Assembly (NCBI RefSeq): GCF_000426685.1
Contig: NZ_AUFV01000009.1
Coordinates: forward strand, 124,001 to 188,000
DNA length: 64,000 nt
Direction: 5' to 3'
Source: Solimonas flava DSM 18980
GTDB taxonomy: Bacteria; Pseudomonadota; Gammaproteobacteria; Nevskiales; Nevskiaceae
The position numbers and the translations under genes are program-made. The notes under the pieces are model-generated. The model ran no database searches, was not told where the DNA came from, and saw only the letters and a program-made list of their open reading frames with translations. Below, in pieces: positions 31,164-44,891 of this stretch. Every line of letters starts with the position of its first letter. Within the stretch, counting starts at the first letter, position 1.

Positions 31164-31664
31164 ATGGACTGGGCCCGCCTGTTCCGGCATCTGACGGCAT
31201 CGCCGTGGCGGCGCCGGCGCTGCTTTCCGCCGCAGGCGCTGGCGGCGATCGAGGCCGCGGTGCGCGCCTGCGAGTCGCGCCACGCCGGCGAAATCCGCTT
31301 CGCGGTCGAGACCGCGCTGCCGCTGCACCGCGTCTGGGCCGGCCTGACGCCGCGCGAGCGCGCCGCCGAGGTCTTCGCGCAGCTGCGCGTCTGGGACACC
31401 GAGCACAACAACGGCGTGCTGATCTACGTGCTGCTCGCCGACCGCGATGTCGAGATCGTCGCCGATCGCGGCGTCGGCAATGCCCGCGTGCCGGCGGCCG
31501 AATGGCAGGCCTGCTGCCAGCTGATCGAAGCGCAGTTCCGCGCCGGCCGCTATGCCGACGGCGCCTGCGCCGGCATCGCCGCCGTCGCCGAGGTGCTCGC
31601 CCGGCATCCGCCGGACCGGCCCGATGTCGGCAACGAGCTGCCCGACGCGCCGGTACTGCTCTAG
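31164..31664 (+). CDS. second TPM-domain protein
   Basis: The 166-residue protein has no signal peptide. It carries a TPM domain with FPPQALAAIEAAV, HAGEIRFAVE, FAQLRVWDTEHNNGVLIYVLLADRDVEIVADRG, and GRYADGACAGIAAV. The ATG at 31164 follows GGGAGGTG and comes directly after the stop of the previous TPM gene, so the two are translationally linked. It is predicted cytosolic or membrane-associated, working with the LemA and YgcG-type partners upstream. Confidence 0.9.
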   Translation: MDWARLFRHLTASPWRRRRCFPPQALAAIEAAVRACESRHAGEIRFAVETALPLHRVWAGLTPRERAAEVFAQLRVWDTEHNNGVLIYVLLADRDVEIVADRGVGNARVPAAEWQACCQLIEAQFRAGRYADGACAGIAAVAEVLARHPPDRPDVGNELPDAPVLL

Positions 31665-31708
31665 CCTCGCGCGGCGGAGCTGCGCCGCCTTCGCGCAGGC
31701 TCTAAACT

Positions 31709-31726
31709 GACAGTCTTTTGACTGTC
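31709..31726. promoter_or_regulatory. 7-4-7 inverted repeat before the SNF2 helicase
   Basis: GACAGTC-TTTT-GACTGTC is a perfect inverted repeat just after a TAAACT sequence that could be a -10 element. It lies 45 bases after the TPM gene and 78 before the helicase start. It may be an operator or the stem of a weak terminator; no T-run follows. Confidence 0.4.
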
Positions 31727-31803
31727 GAGTCTCCCATGTCGCCGTCGGCGTTCGCGCCTGCCGCTGTTTCCCGACTCTGGTTCGCGCCGCGAGGCGCGCG
31801 TCG

Positions 31804-34731
<2,928 letters not shown>

Positions 34732-34846
34732 AAACGGGCAGGAGTGACCGCCGAAGCGGCCGGCGCAGGCGCCAGGTGCCACGGCCCGGTCTTTCGAATA
34801 ACCTGTGAAATCTGTGGTTTTGATTCTCTAGAACGGAAACACCGCA

Positions 34847-35689
<843 letters not shown>

Positions 35690-35887
35690 AGAAACGGCAC
35701 GCCGGCGCGGATGGCGCCGGCGTGCGGTGTCAGGCATCTGTCCGCGCCGCGGGGGGCGGCGTCGGCGACGATGCGAACTGCCGCACGAAACAGCGGCGCG
35801 TGCGTGCGTCCGTGTGTCCGAGTGCACGGTCGGCCGCCGGCGCAGCTGCTGAACTCGCGGCCCTTCGAATCCGGTGTGGGGGATGAC

Positions 35888-37021
35888 ATGAAATCGATCT
35901 GCAAGCTGATGGCCGTGGCCGCGGCCGCATCTGCGTGGTTCGGGCCGCTGGCGGCGCAGGCGGCGGGTGATGAGGCGCTGGCGCCGTGGTTCGACCGTGC
36001 GCCGGCGCCGCCGAAGACGGCGACCGAAGCGGCGGCACGAGTCCGTTTCGAGGGTGATCGCGCGACGCTGGACGGCGCGGCGTTCGCGGCCTTCCAGCGG
36101 CAGTACGACGCCCGCCGGCAGGCGATCGAGGCCAGGATGCAGGCGGCCGTGGCCGAGGGGCAGGTCGCCGCGCAGGGCATGCACCAGGATCTCAACGTGG
36201 CGGCCGGCGAGGACGTCACCAGCGAGGCCTTCCAGGAAAAGTTCGAGAAGATGTCGGACGCCGAGAAGATGGCGCTGGCGATGAAGATGAACAGCCAGAT
36301 GCAGAAGAGCATGGGCAGCAGCTACGCCGGCGGCGCGAACTTCGCCGGCCAGGAGCCGCCGGCCGTGCAGGCGGCGACGCGTACCTACCTCGCGTACCAG
36401 CAGCAGTCGGCGGCGCAGGCGCAGGATGCCGTGGCCAACGCGCAGCTGATCGCCGGCCTGGAACGGGCGCACCGCGAGCTCGACCAGCGGCTCAGCCGCG
36501 AGGCGGCGGCCTGCGTCGCCAGCGGTGATGCGGCCCAGGCGCTGCCCTGTCTGCGGGCCAAGACAGCTGCGTGCTGGGACCAGCATGCGGCGCTCGGTGC
36601 GCAGCAGCTGACGCAGCTGCAGGGCGCGTACCAGCAGCAGCTGGCGCGCAGCCGCAAGGCGGCGGCCGAGGCCGACCGCGTGCTCGCGCCGGCCCAGTAC
36701 GGTGCCGCCGCGCGCAGCTATACCGGCCGTTCGCAGCTGTACGGCTATCAGAGCCAGATTCTCGGCGAGGTCGACGGGCTCGCGAAGCTGTCGCAGGCGG
36801 CGTGGCTATACGGCGGCGCCTGGTCGGCCGGCAAGAGCGCCGCGCCCGCCGGGGCTCTCTACATCGCCGGCGGCGAGGCCAGCTGCGGTTATGAAACCCG
36901 TTTCGGTCGCGCCGGCAGTTCCGGGCGCAGCGGCAGCTCGCGTCCGTCGACGCCGGCGACGCAGGCCGCCAAGAGCGTGCAGGACGGCGCCAAGAAGGTG
37001 CTCAACTGGCTCGGCCGCTGA
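35888..37021 (+). CDS. exported helical protein of unknown function
   Basis: The 377-residue protein has a signal peptide ending AAQAAG (about residue 26), then mostly helix with many Gln, Ala and Arg residues (for example FQRQYDARRQAIEARMQAAV and QQQLARSRKAAAEADRVLA), which suggests coiled coils. A Cys-containing stretch (ACVASGDAAQALPCLRAKTAACW) may form disulfides. The C-terminus is Ser/Gly-rich and ends KKVLNWLGR. No family recognised. The ATG at 35888 is chosen for the signal peptide; the longer in-frame extension upstream has no such sense. It is 35 bases before the TPR protein gene. Confidence 0.75.
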   Translation: MKSICKLMAVAAAASAWFGPLAAQAAGDEALAPWFDRAPAPPKTATEAAARVRFEGDRATLDGAAFAAFQRQYDARRQAIEARMQAAVAEGQVAAQGMHQDLNVAAGEDVTSEAFQEKFEKMSDAEKMALAMKMNSQMQKSMGSSYAGGANFAGQEPPAVQAATRTYLAYQQQSAAQAQDAVANAQLIAGLERAHRELDQRLSREAAACVASGDAAQALPCLRAKTAACWDQHAALGAQQLTQLQGAYQQQLARSRKAAAEADRVLAPAQYGAAARSYTGRSQLYGYQSQILGEVDGLAKLSQAAWLYGGAWSAGKSAAPAGALYIAGGEASCGYETRFGRAGSSGRSGSSRPSTPATQAAKSVQDGAKKVLNWLGR

Positions 37022-37056
37022 GCCGCGGCTGACGGCGCGCTCGCCGCGCTGCCGCT

Positions 37057-38466
37057 GTGGAGGCGCAAGGGCGTGATGCGCCGGCAGGCGCTGTGTGGCG
37101 CGTGCCGCTGCTGCTCGTGCTCGCCGTCGCGCTCGCGTATACGAACGCGCTCGGCGGGCCGTTCCAGTTCGACGACTTCGATGCCTTCGTCGAAGTGCCG
37201 GCTGCGCACGACTGGGCGGCGTGGTGGGCCGATCTCGGCCGCGGCCTGCGACCGCTGCTCAAGCTCAGCTATCTCGTCGACTGGCAGCTCGCCGCGCGCT
37301 TCGGCGGCGGTGCGCTCGTCTTTCATCTCGACAATCTGCTGATCCACGCGGCGAACGTGCTGCTGGTCGCGCGACTCGTCGACCGGGCCTGCGTCCGCTG
37401 GCTGCCGGCGCTCGACCTTGTGGCACGCCGGCGCGCCGTGCTCGTCGCCGCGCTGCTGTTCGCCCTGCATCCGGCGCAGACCGAAGCGGTCACCTACATC
37501 AGCGGCCGCTCGGTGTCGCTGATGACGCTGCTGATGCTGGCGTCGACGCTGGCCTATCTGCAGCGCCGCTGGTGGCTCGCCGCGGCGCTGTACGTGCTGG
37601 CGATGGCGACCAAGGAACCGGCGGCGGTGCTGCCGCTGCTGTTCGCGCTCGCCGAAGCCTGCGGCCTGTCGTGGCGGCGCGCCGACGGCCCGCGGCGCGG
37701 CGTCGTCTGGCGCCTCGGCGCTTTCCTGCTGCTGCCCTTGCTGCTCGGCGGCTGGATGGTGCTGCATTCGCGCTATCGCGAATTTCTGCTCGCGAGCCTC
37801 GGCACGCGCACGATCGGCGACAACCTGCTGTCGCAGCTGCAGGCGCTGCGCTACCTGGCGGAACTGGCGCTCGGCCTGCGTGCGCCGAACATCGATCCCG
37901 CGCTCGCCGGGGCGACGCAATGGACGCCGGCGCTGGCCGCGAGCGCCGCGCTGTTGCTGGCGCTGCTGGCGGCGACGGTCGCGCTGCGGCGTACGCGGCC
38001 GTGGTGGAGCTTCGGCCTCGGCTGGTGCCTGATCGGTCTGCTGCCGACCAATTCGATCCTGCCGCGCTACGACCTCGTCAACGACCGCCAGCTCTACCTG
38101 CCGCTGATCGGACTGAGTCTGGCGCTGGCGCTCGAACTGGCGGCGCGCGGTGCGTTTGCTGCCGGCGCCTGGCGGCGCGTCGCGCCGCCGCTGCTGGCGC
38201 TTGCGCTGCTGCTCGGCGCGGGCACGCAGCGTCGCAACGCCGATTACGCGAGCGAGATCGCGCTATGGCGCGCGACGGTCGCGGCCGCGCCGGACAAGGC
38301 GCGGCCGTACAACAATCTCGGCTACGCGTATCAGCTTGCCGGCTGTGACGCCGAGGCCGCCGCCGCCTACCGGCGCGCGCTCGAACGCGAGCCGGATTAC
38401 CAGCGTGCCCGTGACAATCTGCTGGTCATCGAAGCGCGGGCCGCAGCGGCGCGCCGCTGTCGCTGA
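37057..38466 (+). CDS. multi-pass membrane protein with C-terminal TPR repeats
   Basis: The 469-residue protein has about ten membrane helices and a DDFDAF acidic motif in the first periplasmic loop, as in GT-C glycosyltransferases (PMT/TMTC class). A short C-terminal TPR region (RPYNNLGYAYQLAGCDAEAAAAYRRAL and following repeat) is cytoplasmic or periplasmic. FHLDNLLIHAANVLL, HPAQTEAVTYISGRS and NDRQLYLPLIGL are typical of bacterial TMTC-like proteins. The donor and acceptor are unknown. The start is probably GTG at 37057, with weak support; a GTG at 37093 is possible. Confidence 0.8.
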   Translation: MEAQGRDAPAGAVWRVPLLLVLAVALAYTNALGGPFQFDDFDAFVEVPAAHDWAAWWADLGRGLRPLLKLSYLVDWQLAARFGGGALVFHLDNLLIHAANVLLVARLVDRACVRWLPALDLVARRRAVLVAALLFALHPAQTEAVTYISGRSVSLMTLLMLASTLAYLQRRWWLAAALYVLAMATKEPAAVLPLLFALAEACGLSWRRADGPRRGVVWRLGAFLLLPLLLGGWMVLHSRYREFLLASLGTRTIGDNLLSQLQALRYLAELALGLRAPNIDPALAGATQWTPALAASAALLLALLAATVALRRTRPWWSFGLGWCLIGLLPTNSILPRYDLVNDRQLYLPLIGLSLALALELAARGAFAAGAWRRVAPPLLALALLLGAGTQRRNADYASEIALWRATVAAAPDKARPYNNLGYAYQLAGCDAEAAAAYRRALEREPDYQRARDNLLVIEARAAAARRCR

Positions 38467-38495
38467 CGGCCGGTGACGATTCGATGACACGCTGC

Positions 38496-38530
38496 GCGTG
38501 CCGCGTGCCGCGTGCCGCGTGCCGCGTGCC
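38496..38530. repeat. 7-bp tandem repeat, five perfect units
   Basis: GCGTGCC is repeated five times plus three bases, 29 bases after the TPR protein gene. The unit is not a multiple of three, so copy-number change would shift any frame through it; it seems to lie in non-coding DNA. The rest of 38467-38644 shows no gene. Confidence 0.9.
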
Positions 38531-38644
38531 GCGAGTGCAGCCGGCCGGCGCACGAGTGCCGGGGCCATCGGGTCGGCGTGTCGTTCCGGCGCTGAGGGTT
38601 ATTCCGATCCCAAGGTCGCTTCGGGCGCGCTACGATCGAACGCC

Positions 38645-39292
38645 ATGAGCGATCATGGCCTTCATCGTTTGCGCACCGACATGCCGATGATCAGGCCGGC
38701 CCGAGGGGACGATGCTGCGGCGCTGGTGCCGCTGGTCTACGCCTCGGGGCCTGCCGTGTTCGATTACGTGTTCGGCGCCGCCCGTCGGCCGGCTGCGGCT
38801 TTCCTGCGTTATGCGCTCGCCAGCGGCGAGGGCCTGCTTGGCTGGCGCGCGCATCACGTCGCCGAGCACGACGGCAAGGTGATCGCCAGCCTGGCGCTCT
38901 ATGCCGGCGATGATGCGGCGCGCCTGTCGCGCGCGACGATCGCACAGTACTTCCGCTTCCATCTGCCGTGGACCGCTGTCGGCGTGTTGCGCCGCGCGAT
39001 GCGGATCGGCGAGATGCAACCGCCGCCGGATGCGCACGATCTCTATATCGCGCATCTCGCGGTCGCCGAAGGCTGGCGCCGGCGCGGCGTTGCATCGCGC
39101 CTGCTGGCCTACGCTCAGCGCATCGCCGCCCTGCATGACTGCGAGCGCAGTGTGCTCGATGTCGCCGACGGCAATGCCGCGGCGCGGCGTCTGTACGAGC
39201 GGCATGGATTCTTCGCGGCGTCGGTGCCGCGCCGGCTGCCGGGCGCGCGCCTGCCGGCGTCGTTGCGCATGCAGCGCGCGGCGCCGATCTGA
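38645..39292 (+). CDS. GNAT-family N-acetyltransferase
   Basis: The 215-residue protein has the GNAT fold: IRPARGDDAAAL at the start, a central variable region, then LYIAHLAVAEGWRRRGVASRLLAYAQ with the acetyl-CoA loop (R-R-R-G-V-A) and DVADGNAAARRLYERHGF. The substrate is unknown. The start is ATG at 38645 or the internal ATG at 38681 (MPMIRPARG), which would remove 12 residues. Next on the same strand are the trehalose genes. Confidence 0.82.
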   Translation: MSDHGLHRLRTDMPMIRPARGDDAAALVPLVYASGPAVFDYVFGAARRPAAAFLRYALASGEGLLGWRAHHVAEHDGKVIASLALYAGDDAARLSRATIAQYFRFHLPWTAVGVLRRAMRIGEMQPPPDAHDLYIAHLAVAEGWRRRGVASRLLAYAQRIAALHDCERSVLDVADGNAAARRLYERHGFFAASVPRRLPGARLPASLRMQRAAPI

Positions 39293-39351
39293 ACGCGGCA
39301 TGAACCGCTCGGGTTGTGCTGTCCGGATCGATTGCCGACAATCGGATCACG

Positions 39352-40125
39352 ATGCCAATGTCCCGAGCCCCAGAAGCGGCGTCGCCGCCGCTGCTCGCGC
39401 CGCGCGACGCGTTGTTCCTCGACTTCGACGGCACCCTCGCCGAAATCGCGGAGCGTCCCGATCTGGTGCGAGTGCCACCTGATCTGGTTGCGCTGATCGA
39501 GCGTACGCAGCGTCTGCTCGGCGGTGCGCTGGCGGTCATCAGCGGCCGGCCGCTGCGCCAGATCGACGAGCACCTGCTGCCGCTGCAGTTGCCGGGCGCC
39601 GGCCAGCACGGCGCCGAGCTGCGCGTGCACGGCAATGCCACGCCACAGCGCCGCGCCTGGCCTGGCATTGCGGCGATGGCCGCAGACGTCGCGGCGCGTT
39701 TCGGCGCCGATCCGCAGCTGATCGTCGAAGCCAAGGGCGCGGCGGTGGCGCTGCACTATCGCGCCGCGCCGGAGCGTGCCGAGGAATGTCAGGCGGCGAT
39801 GCGCGAGCTTGCGGCCCGACATGGACTCGCGGTTCTGGTCGGCAAGATGGTCGTCGAAGCGCGGCCGCATGGTTTGCACAAGGGCCTCGCCGTCGAGACG
39901 CTGCTGGCGCGACCGCTGTTCGCCGGCCGGCGGCCGGTCTTCGTCGGCGACGACACCACCGACGAGGACGGTTTCGAATTCGTCCAGGCGTGCGGCGGCT
40001 ACGGGGTCAAGGTCGGGCCGGGCGACAGCGTCGCGCGCTACCGGCTTGATGACGTCGGGGCCGTGCACGACTGGCTCGCGCGCAGCGCCGACGCCGTGGC
40101 GCGAGCCCGGGAATCCGCCGCGTGA
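39352..40125 (+). CDS. otsB: trehalose-6-phosphate phosphatase
   Basis: OtsB dephosphorylates trehalose-6-phosphate, the second step of trehalose synthesis. The 257-residue HAD-family protein has DFDGTLAEIA (nucleophile and acid/base Asp), ISGRPL, GAGQHGAELR, KGLAVETLL and GDDTTDEDGFE. The start is ATG at 39352; another ATG follows two codons later. Its stop overlaps the otsA GTG as GTGA, so the pair is coupled. Trehalose protects against osmotic and drying stress. Confidence 0.94.
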   Translation: MPMSRAPEAASPPLLAPRDALFLDFDGTLAEIAERPDLVRVPPDLVALIERTQRLLGGALAVISGRPLRQIDEHLLPLQLPGAGQHGAELRVHGNATPQRRAWPGIAAMAADVAARFGADPQLIVEAKGAAVALHYRAAPERAEECQAAMRELAARHGLAVLVGKMVVEARPHGLHKGLAVETLLARPLFAGRRPVFVGDDTTDEDGFEFVQACGGYGVKVGPGDSVARYRLDDVGAVHDWLARSADAVARARESAA

Positions 40126-41522
40126 GCCGCCTCGTCGTCGTCTCGAACCGTGTCGGCCCGCTGCGCGGCGCCGCGCGCGCCGGCGGCCTCGCGGTGGCGC
40201 TGGCCGACGCGTTGCAGCGCCGGCGCGGCCTGTGGTTCGGCTGGAGCGGCGAGCTTGCCGAGTCTCCGGCGGTGCGCGCACGGACGCAGACGACCGCCGG
40301 CGTCACGCGCGCCACGCTCGATCTGACGCAGGCCGAACTCGACGACTACTACAACGGCTTCGCGAATCGCTGCCTGTGGCCGCTGTTCCACTACCGGCTC
40401 GATCTCGCCGCGTTCGACCGCCGCTTCTACGACGGCTATCAGCGCGTCAACCGGCGTTTCGCGCAGACGCTGGCGCCGCTGCTGCACGACGACGATCTGG
40501 TCTGGGTGCACGACTACCACCTGCTGCCGTTCGCCGAGACGCTGCGCGAGATGGGGGCGCAGCAGAAGCTCGGCTTCTTCCTGCACATCCCGTTTCCGGT
40601 GCGCGAGTTGTTGACGGCGTTGCCGAGCGCCGATCGCCTGGTGCGCGCGCTGATGGCCTACGATCTGATCGGTTTCCAGACCGAAGGCGATCTGCAGGCC
40701 TTCCGCGACTACGTGCTGCGCGAGGCCGGCGGCATCATCGACGGCGAGACGCTGCGCGCCTACGGACGCAAGGTCATCGCGCGGGCGTTTCCGATCGGCA
40801 TCGATACCGCACAGTTCGCGCAGATGGCGCGCAGTGAGGACGCCCGTCGCGACGCCGAGCGCCTGAAGGCGGCGATCTTCAATCGTGCGCAGATCATCGG
40901 CGTCGATCGTCTCGACTACACCAAGGGTCTGCCCGAGCGTTTTCTGGCCTACCAGAAGCTGCTCGAGGATTACCCCGACGCGCACGGGCAGGTCAGCTTC
41001 CTGCAGATCGCGCCGACCTCGCGTGGCGACGTGCCCGAGTACGTGCATATCCGCGAGGAGCTCGAAACGCTGGCCGGGCATATCAACGGCCGCTTCGCGC
41101 AGTTCGACTGGACGCCGCTGCGCTACATCAATCGCGCGATCACGCGCCGCCAGCTCGCCGGTCTGTACCGCATGAGCCACATCGGCTTCGTCACGCCGCT
41201 GCGCGACGGCATGAATCTGGTGGCCAAGGAATACGTGGCCGCGCAGGATCCCGTCGATCCGGGCGTGCTGGTGCTGTCGCGTTTCGCCGGCTGCGCCCGG
41301 CAGATGACGGCGGCGCTGATCGTCAATCCGTACGATGTCGCCGGCGTCGCCGAGGCGCTGCAGACGGCGCGGCACATGGCCGTCGAGGAGCGCCGCGAAC
41401 GTCACGCCGAGCTGATGCGCGGATTGATCGAGAACGACGTCAGCCGCTGGTGCGACGACTTCCTCGGCGTTCTCGATCGCGTCGGCCCGCATGCGCCGGG
41501 AGATGCCGGGCCTTCCGCTTGA
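40122..41522 (+). CDS. otsA: alpha,alpha-trehalose-phosphate synthase (UDP-forming)
   Basis: OtsA (GT20) joins UDP-glucose and glucose-6-phosphate to trehalose-6-phosphate in the cytoplasm. The 466-residue protein has VVSNRVGPL with the GGLAVAL loop at the N-terminus, WFGWSGE, the YYNGFANRCLWPLFHY motif, VWVHDYHLLP, HIPFPVREL, DRLDYTKGLPERF and LRDGMNLVAKEYVA. The start is GTG at 40122, overlapping the otsB stop by four bases. Confidence 0.96.
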   Translation: MSRLVVVSNRVGPLRGAARAGGLAVALADALQRRRGLWFGWSGELAESPAVRARTQTTAGVTRATLDLTQAELDDYYNGFANRCLWPLFHYRLDLAAFDRRFYDGYQRVNRRFAQTLAPLLHDDDLVWVHDYHLLPFAETLREMGAQQKLGFFLHIPFPVRELLTALPSADRLVRALMAYDLIGFQTEGDLQAFRDYVLREAGGIIDGETLRAYGRKVIARAFPIGIDTAQFAQMARSEDARRDAERLKAAIFNRAQIIGVDRLDYTKGLPERFLAYQKLLEDYPDAHGQVSFLQIAPTSRGDVPEYVHIREELETLAGHINGRFAQFDWTPLRYINRAITRRQLAGLYRMSHIGFVTPLRDGMNLVAKEYVAAQDPVDPGVLVLSRFAGCARQMTAALIVNPYDVAGVAEALQTARHMAVEERRERHAELMRGLIENDVSRWCDDFLGVLDRVGPHAPGDAGPSA

Positions 41523-41619
41523 TCCGCGTCAGCTCCGGCCTGCAGCACGCCTGCTAGGTTCGGCGCAAAGGGGGGATGGCGATGGCGCGGGATGCGCGTG
41601 AATTTCGCGGAGGATGGAT

Positions 41620-42621
41620 ATGGCGCCGGTGCTGACGCTGTGGGCGCAGTTTCTGCTGTGTCTCGCGCTGATCGGACTCGGTGGGCCCGAGCTATGCCGC
41701 AGCGGCGAGGCGATCGCGCGGCGCACCGGCCTGTCCGGCAGCTGGATCGGGCTGGCCTTGCTCGCCACGGTGACTTCGCTGCCGGAGCTGGTGACCGGCC
41801 TCAGCGCCGCTGGTGTCGCCGAAGCTCCGGACATCGCCGCCGGCGACGTGCTCGGCAGCTGCATCTTCAATCTGGCAATCCTGGGGGCACTGGTGGTCGG
41901 CCTGCGCCGGCGTCCGGTGTTCACGGTCGTCAGCCGCACGCATCTGATGACCGCGGCGTTCGGCGTGGTGCTGCTGGCGCTGGCACTGACCGGCCTGCTG
42001 GTCGCGCCGCGCGCCGCGCTGCCGGCGTTCGGTCATGTCGGCGTGTTCTCCCTGCTGCTGCTCGTGGCCTATGCGCTGGCGATGCGCGCGATCTTCACCG
42101 GCGAGGCGGCACAGGCGACGCCGCCGGCGGCCGCGAGCGACGGGCCCGGGCCGTCGCTGAGTGCGGCGCTGGCCCGCTACATCGGCGCCGCGATCGTCGT
42201 CGCCGCCGCCGGCGTGTGGCTGCCGCTGGTCGGCGAGCAGCTCGCCGAGGCGATGCACTGGAAGCAGAGCTTCGTCGGCACGTTGCTCATCGCCGGCGCG
42301 ACCTCGATGCCGGAGATCGTGGTCACGGTCGCCGCGGCGCGCATCGGCGCGATCGACATGGCGATCGGCAATCTGCTCGGCAGCAATCTGTTCAACGTCC
42401 TGCTGCTGGCGTTCGACGATGTGGCGTACCGGCCGGGGCCGCTATTGGCGGCGGTCGCGCCGATTCACGCCACGACCGCGGCGGTGGCGCTGCTGATGAC
42501 CGGCATCGTGCTCGCGGCGCTCGCCTCGGCCGGTGGCACCCATCAGCGGCAGCGCTGGGCCGGCTGGGCGTTGCTGCTCGCTTATCTGCTGAACACCTGG
42601 CTGGTCTATCGCGATCCGTGA
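41620..42621 (+). CDS. cation/Ca2+ exchanger family protein
   Basis: The 333-residue membrane protein has the two-fold repeat of sodium/calcium exchangers: the first repeat carries VTSLPELVTGLSAA and GDVLGSCIFNLAIL, the second GATSMPEIVVTVAAA and GNLLGSNLFNVLLLAF. These glutamates and serines bind the cation. The second repeat ends with FDDVAYR, a usual family mark. The ATG at 41620 is supported by GGAGG six bases before it; the ATG at 41614 would sit on that site. Next gene, acs, is convergent. Confidence 0.9.
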   Translation: MAPVLTLWAQFLLCLALIGLGGPELCRSGEAIARRTGLSGSWIGLALLATVTSLPELVTGLSAAGVAEAPDIAAGDVLGSCIFNLAILGALVVGLRRRPVFTVVSRTHLMTAAFGVVLLALALTGLLVAPRAALPAFGHVGVFSLLLLVAYALAMRAIFTGEAAQATPPAAASDGPGPSLSAALARYIGAAIVVAAAGVWLPLVGEQLAEAMHWKQSFVGTLLIAGATSMPEIVVTVAAARIGAIDMAIGNLLGSNLFNVLLLAFDDVAYRPGPLLAAVAPIHATTAAVALLMTGIVLAALASAGGTHQRQRWAGWALLLAYLLNTWLVYRDP

Positions 42622-42682
42622 GCGGACGCGTCGCCGCGGGCCGGGCCAGCGCGGCGAGCGCGTGCCCCGCGTCCGCGGGGAG

Positions 42683-42724
42683 CGGAAAAAGAAACGGCCG
42701 GCGTCCCTGGCGGGGACGCCGGCC
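42683..42724 (-). terminator. terminator after acs
   Basis: A 12-bp stem GGCCGGCGTCCC/GGGACGCCGGCC with a five-base loop is followed on the minus strand by GTTTCTTTTTCC, about 35 bases after the acs stop. It probably also limits read-through from the plus-strand exchanger gene. Confidence 0.9.
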
Positions 42725-42758
42725 GCGTCATGCAGCCCGGTTCGATGCGGCGCCGCGC

Positions 42759-44726
<1,968 letters not shown>

Positions 44727-44835
44727 GAGCTTCTCCTGCGATCTTGGACGCGGTTTCTCGGCCGCGCTCTTTCGTTTTCGGGACCTTGATGATTATTCCG
44801 CATCCCGGCGCCGGATTTCAGCGCCGGATGCGAGC

Positions 44836-44860
44836 GGCCCCGACACAGTGTGTCGGGGCC
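44836..44860. terminator. perfect 12-bp palindromic hairpin between the transporter and acs
   Basis: GGCCCCGACACA and TGTGTCGGGGCC are separated by one base. It lies 32 bases after the transporter stop and 110 before acs. No U-run follows, so it may stabilise the transporter mRNA or separate the two expression levels rather than terminate fully. Confidence 0.6.
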
Positions 44861-44891
44861 GGTACACGCCGGTGGCGCGTCACGCGCAACC

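Noticed and set aside
44727-44891. A third sigma-54 promoter directly before acs
   Set aside because: No GG-n10-GC element with TGGCA or TTGC could be found on the minus strand; acs may be served by the transporter promoter or a different one.
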